Source: Glycomyces tritici
GTDB lineage: Bacteria > Actinomycetota > Actinomycetes > Mycobacteriales > Micromonosporaceae
Assembly: GCF_030403505.1 (NCBI RefSeq)
Contig: NZ_JAUEMJ010000001.1
Span: forward strand, 888,596-952,595
Direction: 5' to 3'
DNA: 64,000 bases
The translations under genes were made by a program, and so were the position numbers. Below, piece after piece: positions 6,972 to 15,525 of this stretch (position 1 is its first letter; every line of letters begins with the position of its first letter). The notes below the pieces were generated by a model, which searched no databases, was not told the origin of the DNA, and saw nothing but the letters and a program-made list of their open reading frames with translations.

Positions 6972-8407
6972 ACCCCGACGCCCCGCCCTCCGGCCTCAGC
7001 GCCCAGCGGCTCCTCTCCCCCGGCCAGGCCGGCCTCGCGATCGGCGTCGTCGGCTTCATCGCCGCCGCGATCGCGCTCGACCTGCTCACCGGCTTCGGTC
7101 CCGGCCCGCTCCAGTGGGCCCAGGGCGGCATGTTCGCCCTCATCCTGCTCTACCTCGCCGTGATCGGGTTCAAGCTCGCGATGGTCCTCGGCTCCGGCCG
7201 GTCCACCGCGATGCGGTTCGAACCCGGTGCGCTGCAGACGTTCCCCGACTCCGAACTGCCCCGGTACACCGTCCTCGTGCCGCTGTACCGCGAAGCGGCC
7301 GTCGTCCCCGGGCTCGTCCGGCGCCTCTCGGCCCTGGACTACCCGGCCGACAAGCTCGAGATCCTGCTCCTGGTCGAAGCCGACGACGGCGAGACCCGGA
7401 CCGCCCTCGCCGCGCAGGGCCTCGGCCCGGCCTTCAGGACGGTGGTCGTGCCCGACACGCTGCCGAAGACGAAGCCCAAGGCGTGCAACGTGGGCCTGGC
7501 CCAGGCCACCGGCGAGCTCTGCGTCATCTTCGACGCCGAGGACCGGCCCGATCCCGATCAGCTGCGCAAGGCGGCGCTGGCGTTCCGGGTGCTGCCCGAC
7601 CGGGTGGTGTGCGTGCAGGCCGAACTCCAGTACTGGAACCCGTGGACGAACTGGCTGACGCGGTGCTTCTCGGCCGAGTACGCCACGAACTTCAGCCTGA
7701 CCCTGCACGGCATGGACCGGCACCGGCTGGCGATCCCGTTGGGCGGCACGTCGAACCACTTCCGGATCGACGCGCTGCGCGACCTCGGCGGCTGGGACCC
7801 GTTCAACGTCACCGAGGACGCCGACCTCGGCATCCGCATCGCCCGCCGCGGCTGGGACGTGCGCATGTTCGTCTCGGTCACCGAGGAGGAGGCGAACTCC
7901 CGCCTGGGCAACTGGATCCGCCAGCGCAGCCGCTGGATCAAGGGGTACATGCAGACGTGGCTGGTGCACTCGAGGGAGCCGGTGAAGCTGTGGCGGGAGC
8001 TGGGGACCCGCAAGACCCTTGCGATCCATCTGACGCTGGGGTTCTCGACGGTGACGACGCTGGTGAACCCGCTGATGTGGGCATTGACGCTGTCGTACTT
8101 CGTCTTCGGGCCGCAGTGGATGGAGCCGCTGTTCCCGCCGGTAGTCCTTTATGGAGGGATGTTCGCGATGATCGCGGGCAACGCCCTCATGTGCTACGCG
8201 CTGATGCTGGGCTGCCTCAAGCGGGGGCTGTACGCGGCGGTGCGGGCGATGCTCACGGTGCCCCTGTACTGGGGGTTGATGAGCGTGGCGGCGTACAAGG
8301 CGCTCGGGCAGCTGCTGCAGCCCAGCAAGCGCCATTTCTGGGAGCTGACCGAACACGGGTTGGACACATCGGACGAGGTGGATGCGGAGGTCGTACGTGC
8401 TCGGTGA
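6968..8407 (+). CDS. Membrane GT2 processive polysaccharide synthase (BcsA/CESA-like)
   Basis: 479 residues. Two N-terminal helices (GLAIGVVGFIAAAIALDLL and MFALILLYLAVIGFKL) precede a cytosolic GT2 domain with the D,D,D,QxxRW set: VEADDGE, FDAEDRPDPD, TEDADLGIRIARRGW and QRSRWIKGYMQTW. At least three C-terminal helices follow. This architecture is typical of processive beta-glycan synthases that polymerise and extrude a chain, but the PilZ domain of bacterial cellulose synthases is absent. GTG start in a GTGA overlap with the upstream stop. The donor sugar cannot be read from sequence. The 3' end overlaps the dehydrogenase gene by 11 nt, so four genes form one coupled operon. Confidence 0.85.
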   Translation: MNPDAPPSGLSAQRLLSPGQAGLAIGVVGFIAAAIALDLLTGFGPGPLQWAQGGMFALILLYLAVIGFKLAMVLGSGRSTAMRFEPGALQTFPDSELPRYTVLVPLYREAAVVPGLVRRLSALDYPADKLEILLLVEADDGETRTALAAQGLGPAFRTVVVPDTLPKTKPKACNVGLAQATGELCVIFDAEDRPDPDQLRKAALAFRVLPDRVVCVQAELQYWNPWTNWLTRCFSAEYATNFSLTLHGMDRHRLAIPLGGTSNHFRIDALRDLGGWDPFNVTEDADLGIRIARRGWDVRMFVSVTEEEANSRLGNWIRQRSRWIKGYMQTWLVHSREPVKLWRELGTRKTLAIHLTLGFSTVTTLVNPLMWALTLSYFVFGPQWMEPLFPPVVLYGGMFAMIAGNALMCYALMLGCLKRGLYAAVRAMLTVPLYWGLMSVAAYKALGQLLQPSKRHFWELTEHGLDTSDEVDAEVVRAR

Positions 8408-11400
8408 ACGCTTGGGCCGCTTGACGGTCGGAGCGCTGGTGGGAGCCGCGCTGCTGGTGGTGCCGGGGGGAGCGCAGGCCGCGCCCCCGGTGGAGTTCGA
8501 GAAGCTGCTCGTCGTCGGCGGGCTGGAGGAGCCGACCGCGTTCCGGTTCACGCCGGACGGGGACGTGCTGATCGCGGAGAAGAACGGGGCGATCCAGCTC
8601 CTGCACGACGGCGTGCTGCACGAGCACCCGCTGATCGAGCTGGCCACGGCCGGCTCTGACGAGCGGGGGCTGCTGGGGATGGAGCTGGACCCGGACTTCG
8701 CGGTCAACGGGTACGTGTACGTGGGGTACACGGCGGCGGACAACCTGGACCGGTTGAGCCGCTTCACGATGACCGGGCACGCGATCGACCCGGGCTCGGA
8801 GCTGGTGCTGCTGCAGTCGCAGCAGGACGCGAACGTGTTCCATCACTCCGGGAGCGTCAAGTTCGGTCCGGACGGGAAGCTGTACTGGACCCTCGGGATG
8901 AACACGAACAACCAGAACCCGCCGAACCTGGGCAACGTGCACGGCAAGATGCACCGGATCAACGCCGACGGCTCGATCCCGCCGGACAACCCGTTCGCGG
9001 ACACGCCGGGGGCGGAGCCTTCGGTGTGGGCGTACGGGCTGCGGAACTCGTTCCGATGGGACTTCGTCCCCAGTGGACCGAACGCGGGGAGCATGCTGGC
9101 CGGCGACGTGGGCGGCTCGGAGTGGGAGGAGCTCAACCTCATCGAGCGCGGCGCGAACTACGGCTGGCCGCACGTGGAGGGGGTGTGCGCGGACTGCCCG
9201 TACGCGCAGCCGGTGTACGCCTACCCGCACACGGCGCCGCCCGCGAGCGCGGGCTCGATCTCGGCGGTGGAGGTGTACGAGGGCGGGCTGCTCGGCGAGG
9301 AGTACGAGCAGGCGGTGTTCTTCGCGGACTACACGCTCGGGTTCGTGAAGTACCTGGTGATGGACGAGGCCTTCGAGTCCGTGGTGTCGGTGCACGACTT
9401 CGACACCGAGGCGGGGACGCCCGTGGAGTTGCAGACCGGGCCGGACGGGGCGCTGTACCAGTTGAACATCTACCCCGGAGAGCTGTACCGGATCGCGCCC
9501 TCGGGCGGGAACCGGACGCCGGTGGCGCAGGCGGCGGCGACCCCGGACAACGGCTACGCGCCCTTGGAGGTCGAGTTCTCCTCGGCGGGCTCCGCGGACG
9601 CGGACGGGGATGCGCTGACCTACGCGTGGGACTTCGGCGACGGGGCGGCCTCAGCTGAGGCGGACCCCGTGCACACCTACACCGAGGACGGGGTCTACCA
9701 GGCGGTGCTCACGGTCTCGGACGGCGAGAAGTCGGCGCAGTCCACCGTGGAGATACAGGTGGGGAACACCCGGCCCGAGGCGGTGGTGCTCACGCCCGAA
9801 GCGGGCCTGACGTACGACGGGGGCGACGTCGTGTCATTCTCGGGCTCGGCCCAGGACCCCGAGGACGGGGCGCTCGACGCGGCCTCGCTGTCGTGGACGG
9901 TGCAGTTCCACCATGCCGACCACGTGCACCCGTTCTACGGACCGGCCGAAGGCGCCTCGGGGCAGATCGAGATCCCGACCGCGCCGCACGGCGGGGACAA
10001 CACGTTCTACCGGATCGCGTTGACCGCCACGGATGCCGGGGGCCTCACCGACACCGCGTACGTCGACGTGCACCCGAACACCGTCGAAGTCGCGATCGCC
10101 ACCGACCCTGCGGGGCTGGAGTTCACGCTCGACGGGCGCCCGCTCGCATCGGCGACGAAGCGGATGGTCGTGGGCACCGAGTACGTGCTGGGCGCGGAGT
10201 CGCCGCAGTACGCGGACGGCTCCAGGTTCCGCTTCTCCGGCTGGTCGACGGGGGCCGAGCAGCAGCACGTGTTCACCGTGCCGGGCGAGGACACGGCGGT
10301 GACGGCCCAGTTCGAGGAGCTGCCGTACCCGCCGGAACCGTGGGAGTCCACCGATGTCGGGGAGCGGACCCAATTGGGGCTCAGCAGCTTCGACGACGGC
10401 GAATTCACGGTGACCGGCGCGGGCTGGGACATCTGGGGCGCGACCGACGAGTTCCACTTCGCGCACCGGCCGCTCACCGGGGACGGGTCGATCACGGCCA
10501 GGCTGACGTCGCAGGGGAACACGAACCCGTGGGCGAAGGCCGGAGTCATGATCAAGGAGTCCACCGATGAGGGCGCCACGTACGCGTCGATCGCGGTGAC
10601 CCCTGAGCACGGCGCGCACTTCCAGGCGGACTTCGGGACCGACGGCGGCGGCTTCGCGTACACCGAAGGCAGCGCCTGGCTGCGGCTGACGCGGGCCGGG
10701 GACGAGTTCACCGCGGAGCTTTCACCCGACGGCGTGGCGTGGACGGTGATCGGCTCGGCCGCGGTGCCCATGTCCGCGAGCGCGCAGGTCGGCCTGTTCG
10801 CGACCGCGCACGACAACACGCAGTTCTCCACGGCGGTCTTCGACTCGGTCGCGGTCGCGGCGGCGGACCCGGAGTTGACGTGTGAGGACGTGGGCGACCC
10901 GGCCATCGCGGGCTCCGCGTCGTTCGACCCCGAAGGCACGCTGACGATGACCGGCGCGGGCGACGACATCTGGGGCGACGCGGACCAGTTCCACTACTGC
11001 CACAAGGAGCTCGCGGGCGACGGCGAGATCATTGCCCGCGTGGCGTCGCTGGAGGACACGAACGACTGGGCCAAGGCCGGCGTGATGATCAAGACCGCGC
11101 CTGAGGAGGGCGCGGACTACGCGGCGGCCATGGCGACCGCCGCGGAAGGGGTCCATTTCCAGACCGGTTTCGATCGCGATGTGAACGGCCCGGTCACCGA
11201 CGCACCGGTGTGGGTCCGACTCGTACGGGAGGGAACGACCGTCACGGCCTACCACTCCGCGGACGGCCTGGCCTGGGAGCCGTTCGCCAGCGCCGCGCTG
11301 GAGGGCCCAGCGACGGTAGGCCTGTTCGTGACCTCCCATGACGGGAGCGAGGCGGCCACGGCCGTGTTCGACTCGATCGCCTTCCGGGACGACGCGCCGG

Positions 11401-11927
11401 CGGTCCCCGAGCCGTGGTCGTGCGCCGACGTCGGGAACCCGAGGATGCCCGGCGACGCCGTGTACGACGGCGGGACCTGGACCGTGGTGGGCGCCGGCGA
11501 CGACATCTGGGGCGATGCGGACCAGTTCCACTACTGCCACCAGCCGCTCGCGGGCGATGGTCAGATCACGGCCCGGGTGGTCTCGCAGGAGGACACGAAC
11601 GACTGGGCCAAGGCCGGGGTGATGATCAAGTCCAGCACTACGGCCGGGTCCGACTACGCCGCGCTGATGGTGACGCCGCAGAACGGGGTGCACCTGCAAT
11701 CGGCCTTCGACACGGATGTCGACGGCCCGGACACAGGCGCACCGATGTGGCTGCGGCTCACCAGAACCGGTGACACGGTCACGGCCGAGTACTCGGCCGA
11801 CGGCGAGGCTTGGACCTTGCTGGGAACCGCCCCGATTGCCGGAGACGCCACGGTGGGGCTCTTCGTGACCTCCCACGACGGATCTGATCCAGGAACGGCG
11901 GTGTTCGACTCGGTCACCGTCACCTAG
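8397..11927 (+). CDS. Large secreted PQQ-dependent sugar dehydrogenase-like protein with PKD domain and three C-terminal beta-sandwich repeats
   Basis: 1176 residues. Sec signal (LTVGALVGAALLVVPGGAQA-AP), then about residues 35-370 a six-bladed propeller of the soluble glucose/aldose sugar dehydrogenase family: LEEPTAFRFTPDGDVLIAEK, NVFHHSGSVKFGPDGKLYW (catalytic His region) and VWAYGLRNSFRWDF (the Arg near PQQ). A PKD domain covers residues about 372-455 (WDFGDG). A linker of about 190 residues precedes three copies of a roughly 175-residue module starting near residues 650, 825 and 1005, each with a GAG-D-IWG-aD-FH and WAKAGVMIK signature. Start: GTG at 8397 with GGAGG 6 nt upstream; the ATG at 8382 has no ribosome site. 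Co-translation with a polysaccharide synthase is unusual. It could oxidise or only bind the exported glycan. Confidence 0.8.
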   Translation: MLGERLGRLTVGALVGAALLVVPGGAQAAPPVEFEKLLVVGGLEEPTAFRFTPDGDVLIAEKNGAIQLLHDGVLHEHPLIELATAGSDERGLLGMELDPDFAVNGYVYVGYTAADNLDRLSRFTMTGHAIDPGSELVLLQSQQDANVFHHSGSVKFGPDGKLYWTLGMNTNNQNPPNLGNVHGKMHRINADGSIPPDNPFADTPGAEPSVWAYGLRNSFRWDFVPSGPNAGSMLAGDVGGSEWEELNLIERGANYGWPHVEGVCADCPYAQPVYAYPHTAPPASAGSISAVEVYEGGLLGEEYEQAVFFADYTLGFVKYLVMDEAFESVVSVHDFDTEAGTPVELQTGPDGALYQLNIYPGELYRIAPSGGNRTPVAQAAATPDNGYAPLEVEFSSAGSADADGDALTYAWDFGDGAASAEADPVHTYTEDGVYQAVLTVSDGEKSAQSTVEIQVGNTRPEAVVLTPEAGLTYDGGDVVSFSGSAQDPEDGALDAASLSWTVQFHHADHVHPFYGPAEGASGQIEIPTAPHGGDNTFYRIALTATDAGGLTDTAYVDVHPNTVEVAIATDPAGLEFTLDGRPLASATKRMVVGTEYVLGAESPQYADGSRFRFSGWSTGAEQQHVFTVPGEDTAVTAQFEELPYPPEPWESTDVGERTQLGLSSFDDGEFTVTGAGWDIWGATDEFHFAHRPLTGDGSITARLTSQGNTNPWAKAGVMIKESTDEGATYASIAVTPEHGAHFQADFGTDGGGFAYTEGSAWLRLTRAGDEFTAELSPDGVAWTVIGSAAVPMSASAQVGLFATAHDNTQFSTAVFDSVAVAAADPELTCEDVGDPAIAGSASFDPEGTLTMTGAGDDIWGDADQFHYCHKELAGDGEIIARVASLEDTNDWAKAGVMIKTAPEEGADYAAAMATAAEGVHFQTGFDRDVNGPVTDAPVWVRLVREGTTVTAYHSADGLAWEPFASAALEGPATVGLFVTSHDGSEAATAVFDSIAFRDDAPAVPEPWSCADVGNPRMPGDAVYDGGTWTVVGAGDDIWGDADQFHYCHQPLAGDGQITARVVSQEDTNDWAKAGVMIKSSTTAGSDYAALMVTPQNGVHLQSAFDTDVDGPDTGAPMWLRLTRTGDTVTAEYSADGEAWTLLGTAPIAGDATVGLFVTSHDGSDPGTAVFDSVTVT
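10345..11924 (+). repeat. Three tandem coding repeats of about 540 nt in the sugar dehydrogenase gene
   Basis: Modules begin near 10345, 10870 and 11410. Copies two and three share long near-identical DNA around GGCGACGACATCTGGGGCGA and the following FHYCH codons. Copy one is more diverged and lacks the paired Cys in that motif (FHFAH). This suggests a recent duplication of the second or third module. Confidence 0.8.
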
Positions 11928-11930
11928 ACC

Positions 11931-12000
11931 GGCACCGGGGGCCCCACTAGGCCTCCGGTGCCTTCCGCCGCCCGGGACGCGAAGGGGGTGTTCCGGGCGG
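11931..12000 (+). terminator. Tandem hairpins ending the glycan operon
   Basis: First stem GGCACCGG (11931-11938) with CCGGTGCC (11955-11962), 4 nt after the dehydrogenase stop. Second stem CCGCCCGG (11968-11975) with CCGGGCGG (11993-12000). Either could act on both strands, separating the operon from the convergent ATPase gene. Confidence 0.6.
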
Positions 12001-12023
12001 CTTTCCGATGCCGAAGCGGTCAG

Positions 12024-12101
12024 GAAGAGAAGAGTATAGATTTTGGTACTCTGCGAGCGGAGAGTACCAAAATTGTGAGTACCAACTTCTATACTCTTCT
12101 C
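12024..12101. repeat. Nested AT-rich inverted repeats at the 3' flank of the ATPase gene
   Basis: Outer arms GAGAAGAGTATAG (12027-12039) and CTATACTCTTCTC (12089-12101) are perfect. Inside them ATTTTGGTACTCT (12040-12052) pairs perfectly with AGAGTACCAAAAT (12061-12073). The left strand can also pair with 12077-12101 at about 23 of 25 positions, so two alternative folds exist. GAGTACCAA occurs twice directly. The run is far more AT-rich than its surroundings. It may be a terminator, operator or element end. Confidence 0.7.
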
Positions 12102-12109
12102 GGCTTGAC

Positions 12110-13585
12110 CTATCCCACTGCTCGGTAGAGATCGGCGGCCCCGATGAGCCGCAAGTCGTTCCGGGACTCGGACGCTTCTCGCAGGTGGTCGTTGAATCCC
12201 GCGCCACTGAAGCAGAGCAGCCGCGTCTCGGTCGTGTCGAAGGAACCCGACTTCCTGAGGATCGTCCGGATGTGTTCGAGCCGTTCCAGATGGGCGCGGC
12301 CCATGGTGTCCTGCCATTTCGCCTCCCCGATGGCGAGCAAGCGCGGCTTGCCTGAACCGGTCGATTCGATGGTGACGACGTCGACCTCGTGCAGCGTGCG
12401 GGCGTCGGGGTCATTGACACCTCCGCTGGCCACCGAGGTCGGCATACCGCCGAAGACTTCCGGATCAGCATGGAACAGCGCCCATTCCCGACACAGTTGC
12501 TCGAAGTGCGGGCCGAGGATCTTGCTGGCGAAGCGGTGGCCGGACGCCTTCCATACCCGCTCAGCCATGCCGGGGCGCTGGAGCTGGTCCCAAACCGGGC
12601 GCATGATGCCGGCGTAGAAGGCGACCAGAGGCTCGGCGATGCGGAAGGCCGAACGGTTCTTTCGGAAGGCGTCACCGTCACGCCGCAGGAGGCCGATGTC
12701 CTCTAGTACCGCGATTGGATGGGCGACATCAATGGCCTTGCGCCCCAGGTATGTCGCAATACCGCCCCGCGTCGTATTGCCGTCCGCGACCGCGGAGAGC
12801 ACCGACAGGTAGATGGCCGGATCGCGCACATCGGCCTCCTCCGCCAGCAGGTAGCGTCCTTCGCGGAACAACGGTGTCTGCGGGTTGAGAACCGTGCGGA
12901 CCACCCATGCATCGAAGTCTTCGGGTCCCCGAGGCACGTCGCCGCGGAGGAATTCATTCGGATACGCGGGGGTACCGCCGACGATCGCGTGGGTTTTGAT
13001 CGCGAGCTCGGGGTCCTCGATGCCCCAGAACTGAGCGGCCATCCGGTATTCGAGCGGCGGAACCACCAGCTCCAGACCTGCGCGGCCTCGCAGAGGCGCA
13101 CTGCCGGACAGGAGCCGGCCCATGAAGGACATGGCCGACCCGCACAGCAGGAGCCGCGCACGGGAGCCGGTGCGTTCCGGCCGCAGCGGACCGAAAGCCT
13201 GCTGAAGGATCGACGGCAGTTCGGGGTTGGCCCTGGCAAGGTACGGGAATTCGTCGATGACGATCGGGATCGGGCGGGCGACTCCGAGCGCAAGGAGTGC
13301 GTCGACCGCTTCGACCCAGTCCTCGAAGTGGTAGGCGGATGGTGGGGACGAGAACCGGGTGAGGGCATCGCTGAACCGCCGCAGCGACTCGGCGTTCGTA
13401 GCTTCGGTCGCGCCGAAGTAGAAGCCGCCCGCCGCCCTGGTGATCGCGTCGAGCAGGAAGGTCTTGCCCTGGCGCCTGCGTCCCGACACCACGCCGAGGG
13501 TTGCTCCAGGCCGATCGTCGGTCACGAAAGCGGACAGAGCAGCCCATTCGCTATCGCGGTCGAACATTTCTTGCGGTTTGTCCAC
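12110..13585 (-). CDS. AAA+ ATPase of the ATPase_2/DUF234 type with C-terminal PD-(D/E)XK nuclease-like domain
   Basis: 491 residues, soluble. Walker A is GRRRQGKT (35-42), Walker B is PIVIDEF (107-113) and a GSAMSFM sensor-like segment sits at 149-155, all as in the archaeal-type ATPase_2 family. After a winged-helix-like middle, the C-terminal DUF234 region has E362/E367, D402 (HEVDVV) and E421-x-K423 (IGEAKW), the spacing of a PD-(D/E)XK nuclease core. Such proteins are widespread but of poorly known role; defence or element maintenance has been suggested. GTG start with GGGAG upstream. Monocistronic, convergent with the glycan operon, and flanked on both sides by AT-rich palindromes sharing ACTTCTATA. 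It looks like an independently acquired unit. Confidence 0.8.
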   Translation of the reverse strand: MDKPQEMFDRDSEWAALSAFVTDDRPGATLGVVSGRRRQGKTFLLDAITRAAGGFYFGATEATNAESLRRFSDALTRFSSPPSAYHFEDWVEAVDALLALGVARPIPIVIDEFPYLARANPELPSILQQAFGPLRPERTGSRARLLLCGSAMSFMGRLLSGSAPLRGRAGLELVVPPLEYRMAAQFWGIEDPELAIKTHAIVGGTPAYPNEFLRGDVPRGPEDFDAWVVRTVLNPQTPLFREGRYLLAEEADVRDPAIYLSVLSAVADGNTTRGGIATYLGRKAIDVAHPIAVLEDIGLLRRDGDAFRKNRSAFRIAEPLVAFYAGIMRPVWDQLQRPGMAERVWKASGHRFASKILGPHFEQLCREWALFHADPEVFGGMPTSVASGGVNDPDARTLHEVDVVTIESTGSGKPRLLAIGEAKWQDTMGRAHLERLEHIRTILRKSGSFDTTETRLLCFSGAGFNDHLREASESRNDLRLIGAADLYRAVG

Positions 13586-13596
13586 GAAAGCTCCCG

Positions 13597-13639
13597 GGTT
13601 TATAGAACTACAGTTTTTATAACTATACTTCTATAAACC
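13597..13639 (-). promoter_or_regulatory. AT-rich palindrome and promoter region of the ATPase gene
   Basis: GGTTTATAGAA (13597-13607) and TTCTATAAACC (13629-13639) are perfect 11-bp arms 12 nt upstream of the GTG. The 21-nt centre is almost all A/T and holds several possible -10 boxes on the minus strand (TATAGT, TATAAA). This is a probable operator, possibly autoregulatory. Confidence 0.6.
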
Positions 13640-13651
13640 TCGGCGCGCCGC

Positions 13652-14563
13652 CTACTTGATGGCGCCCGCGGTCAGGCCGGCCTGGATCTGGCGCTGGAAG
13701 AGGAGGTAGGCGACGAAGATCGGGATCATGGCGAGCACGGTGCCGGCGAAGAGCGCGCCCGAGTCGCCTTCGTAGCCTTGGCGCAGTGCGAGGTTCGCGA
13801 GCCCCTGGGAGATCATCGCGTCCTCGGGGTTGCGGCCCAGGAGCACCAGCGGCAGCAGGAACTGGTTCCACTGCCCGATGATGTTGAAGATCGTGATGGC
13901 GATCAGGCCGGGTTTCGCCATGGGCAGCATCACCTGGAAGAACAACCGGTAGTGCCCGGCGCCGTCCACGACCGCGGCCTCGGCGACCCCGGTCGGGAGC
14001 GTGCGGAAGAACGCCGTCAGGAAGAACACCGTGAACGGCAGCGAGTAGGCGATGTACACGAGCACGAGACCGGTGTAGGTGTTCAGCAGTGCGACGTTCT
14101 GCAACGTCTTGAACAGCGGGAACAGGGCCAGGAACACCGGGAACATCATCCCCGCGGCGAACCCGAGGTAGATGGCGCGGTTCCCGGGGAACTCGTAGCG
14201 CGCCAGCACGTACGCGGCCATCGCGCCCAGCAGCATGGTGCCGGCGACGCTGAAGACCATGACCTGCAGGGTGTTGAGGAAGTAGCCGCCGATGTTCCCG
14301 TTCGTCCAGGCGTTCACGTAGTTCGCCCAGTGCATCGCCTCGGGCAGGCCGAGCGGGTTCGACGCGATCTCCCGGGTGGTCTTGAAGGAGGACATGACGA
14401 TCCAGACCACCGGGATGATGACCATGAGCGCCCACAGCCACAGGAAGCCCTGCGAGAACACGTTGAGCACGTTCCCCTCGGGCCGCGGGGCGCGCTGCGG
14501 GGCCCTGGCGGGACCGGCCTCGGTCGTCTCGGGTGCTGTCTCGGGGGCGGTGTCGGTTGCCAT
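13652..14563 (-). CDS. Carbohydrate ABC transporter permease, MalG type (NgcG-like)
   Basis: 303 residues. An Ala/Pro/Thr-rich cytosolic N-terminus of about 35 residues is followed by six helices. The first is LWLWALMVIIPVVWIVMSSF. The ABC-contact EAA loop reads EAAVVDGAGHYRLFFQVMLP before the last helices. It ends FQRQIQAGLTAGAIK, typical of MalG-type subunits. It is the last gene of a three-gene operon, 8 nt after the MalF-type subunit, with GAGGAG upstream of the ATG. It lies just inside the palindrome of the ATPase gene. The substrate is inferred from neighbours (see the binding protein). No ATP-binding subunit is encoded nearby, so a shared MsiK-type ATPase is probably used. Confidence 0.9.
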   Translation of the reverse strand: MATDTAPETAPETTEAGPARAPQRAPRPEGNVLNVFSQGFLWLWALMVIIPVVWIVMSSFKTTREIASNPLGLPEAMHWANYVNAWTNGNIGGYFLNTLQVMVFSVAGTMLLGAMAAYVLARYEFPGNRAIYLGFAAGMMFPVFLALFPLFKTLQNVALLNTYTGLVLVYIAYSLPFTVFFLTAFFRTLPTGVAEAAVVDGAGHYRLFFQVMLPMAKPGLIAITIFNIIGQWNQFLLPLVLLGRNPEDAMISQGLANLALRQGYEGDSGALFAGTVLAMIPIFVAYLLFQRQIQAGLTAGAIK

Positions 14564-14571
14564 GTCGCTCC

Positions 14572-15495
14572 TCAGAACTCGATCCGCTCGCGGCGGCCGA
14601 ACCGCAGCGACACGACCGCCAAGGACAGGGCGGCGAAGAACAGGACCACGCCCAGCGCCGACGCGAACGCCTGCTCGCCGTGGTTGAACGCGTACTTCCA
14701 GATGACCCCGCCGACCACTTCGCTCGCCGCGTCGGGCCCGCCGCGCTCGGGCGTCATCACATAGATGAGGACGAACACGTCCAGGGCCACGATCGAGAGG
14801 TAGATCCACGCGGTCTGCACCGAGTCCCACAGGAGCGGCAGCGTGATCCGGAAGAACATCGGACCCCGCCCGGCGCCGTCGATGACCGCCGCCTCGTACA
14901 GGTCGCGCGGGATCGAGGCCATCGCCGATGAGAAGAACACCAGGTAGAACCCGACCGCGCTCCACACCAGGACGCCGATCACCGCCGCCAGCACCAACTG
15001 CTTGTCGGCGAGGAACCCGTTGACCGGGGCCGGGAGCCCGACCGCGGTGAGCGCCCCCGTGATGAGGCCGCCGAAGTTCTCGGGCGCGTACACCTGCTTC
15101 CAGAGGATGCCGATGATCGCCACCGAGAGCACCTGCGGGAAGAAGTACACGATCTTGTGGAACCGGGCCCCGCGCACGCCCTCGATGCGGCCCCGGCGGA
15201 CCCGCCCGCCGAGGTTGAGCATGAACGCGAAGAACAGGCCCAGCGTGATCGTCACGACCGGCAGCACCACCAGGATGATCCCGGTGTGCCGCAAGGCGGG
15301 CAGGACGAGCCGCTCGTCCTTGAAGAGGTTCACGTAGTTGTCGAACCCGATGTACTCGAACGAGTTCGACGACCCCGACCAGTCGGTCAGGGAGATCTGG
15401 AAGGCCTGGGCGAACGGCAGGATCACCAGCCAGGCGTACAGCCCCACCGGCAGTGCCAGGAAGCTCAAAATGAACGGGTACTTGCCGTGCTTCAC
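14572..15495 (-). CDS. Carbohydrate ABC transporter permease, MalF type (NgcF-like)
   Basis: 307 residues and six predicted helices, beginning KYPFILSFLALPVGLYAWLV. The EAA loop is YEAAVIDGAGRGPMFFRITLP. It forms the membrane channel with the MalG-type partner encoded 8 nt downstream. The binding-protein gene ends 30 nt upstream, so all three are one transcription unit. The extended VMTPERGGPDAASEVVGGVIWKYAF segment near the C-terminus resembles the actinobacterial N-acetylglucosamine/chitobiose NgcF branch more than maltose permeases, from memory of the family and not from a search. Confidence 0.9.
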   Translation of the reverse strand: MKHGKYPFILSFLALPVGLYAWLVILPFAQAFQISLTDWSGSSNSFEYIGFDNYVNLFKDERLVLPALRHTGIILVVLPVVTITLGLFFAFMLNLGGRVRRGRIEGVRGARFHKIVYFFPQVLSVAIIGILWKQVYAPENFGGLITGALTAVGLPAPVNGFLADKQLVLAAVIGVLVWSAVGFYLVFFSSAMASIPRDLYEAAVIDGAGRGPMFFRITLPLLWDSVQTAWIYLSIVALDVFVLIYVMTPERGGPDAASEVVGGVIWKYAFNHGEQAFASALGVVLFFAALSLAVVSLRFGRRERIEF

Positions 15496-15525
15496 AGCCC
15501 AGGCCCTCCTCTCGGTTCGTCGCGG

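Noticed and set aside
12024..13639. Insertion sequence around the ATPase gene
   Set aside because: The flanking palindromes are not matching terminal inverted repeats, no transposase is present, and no target-site duplication could be found.
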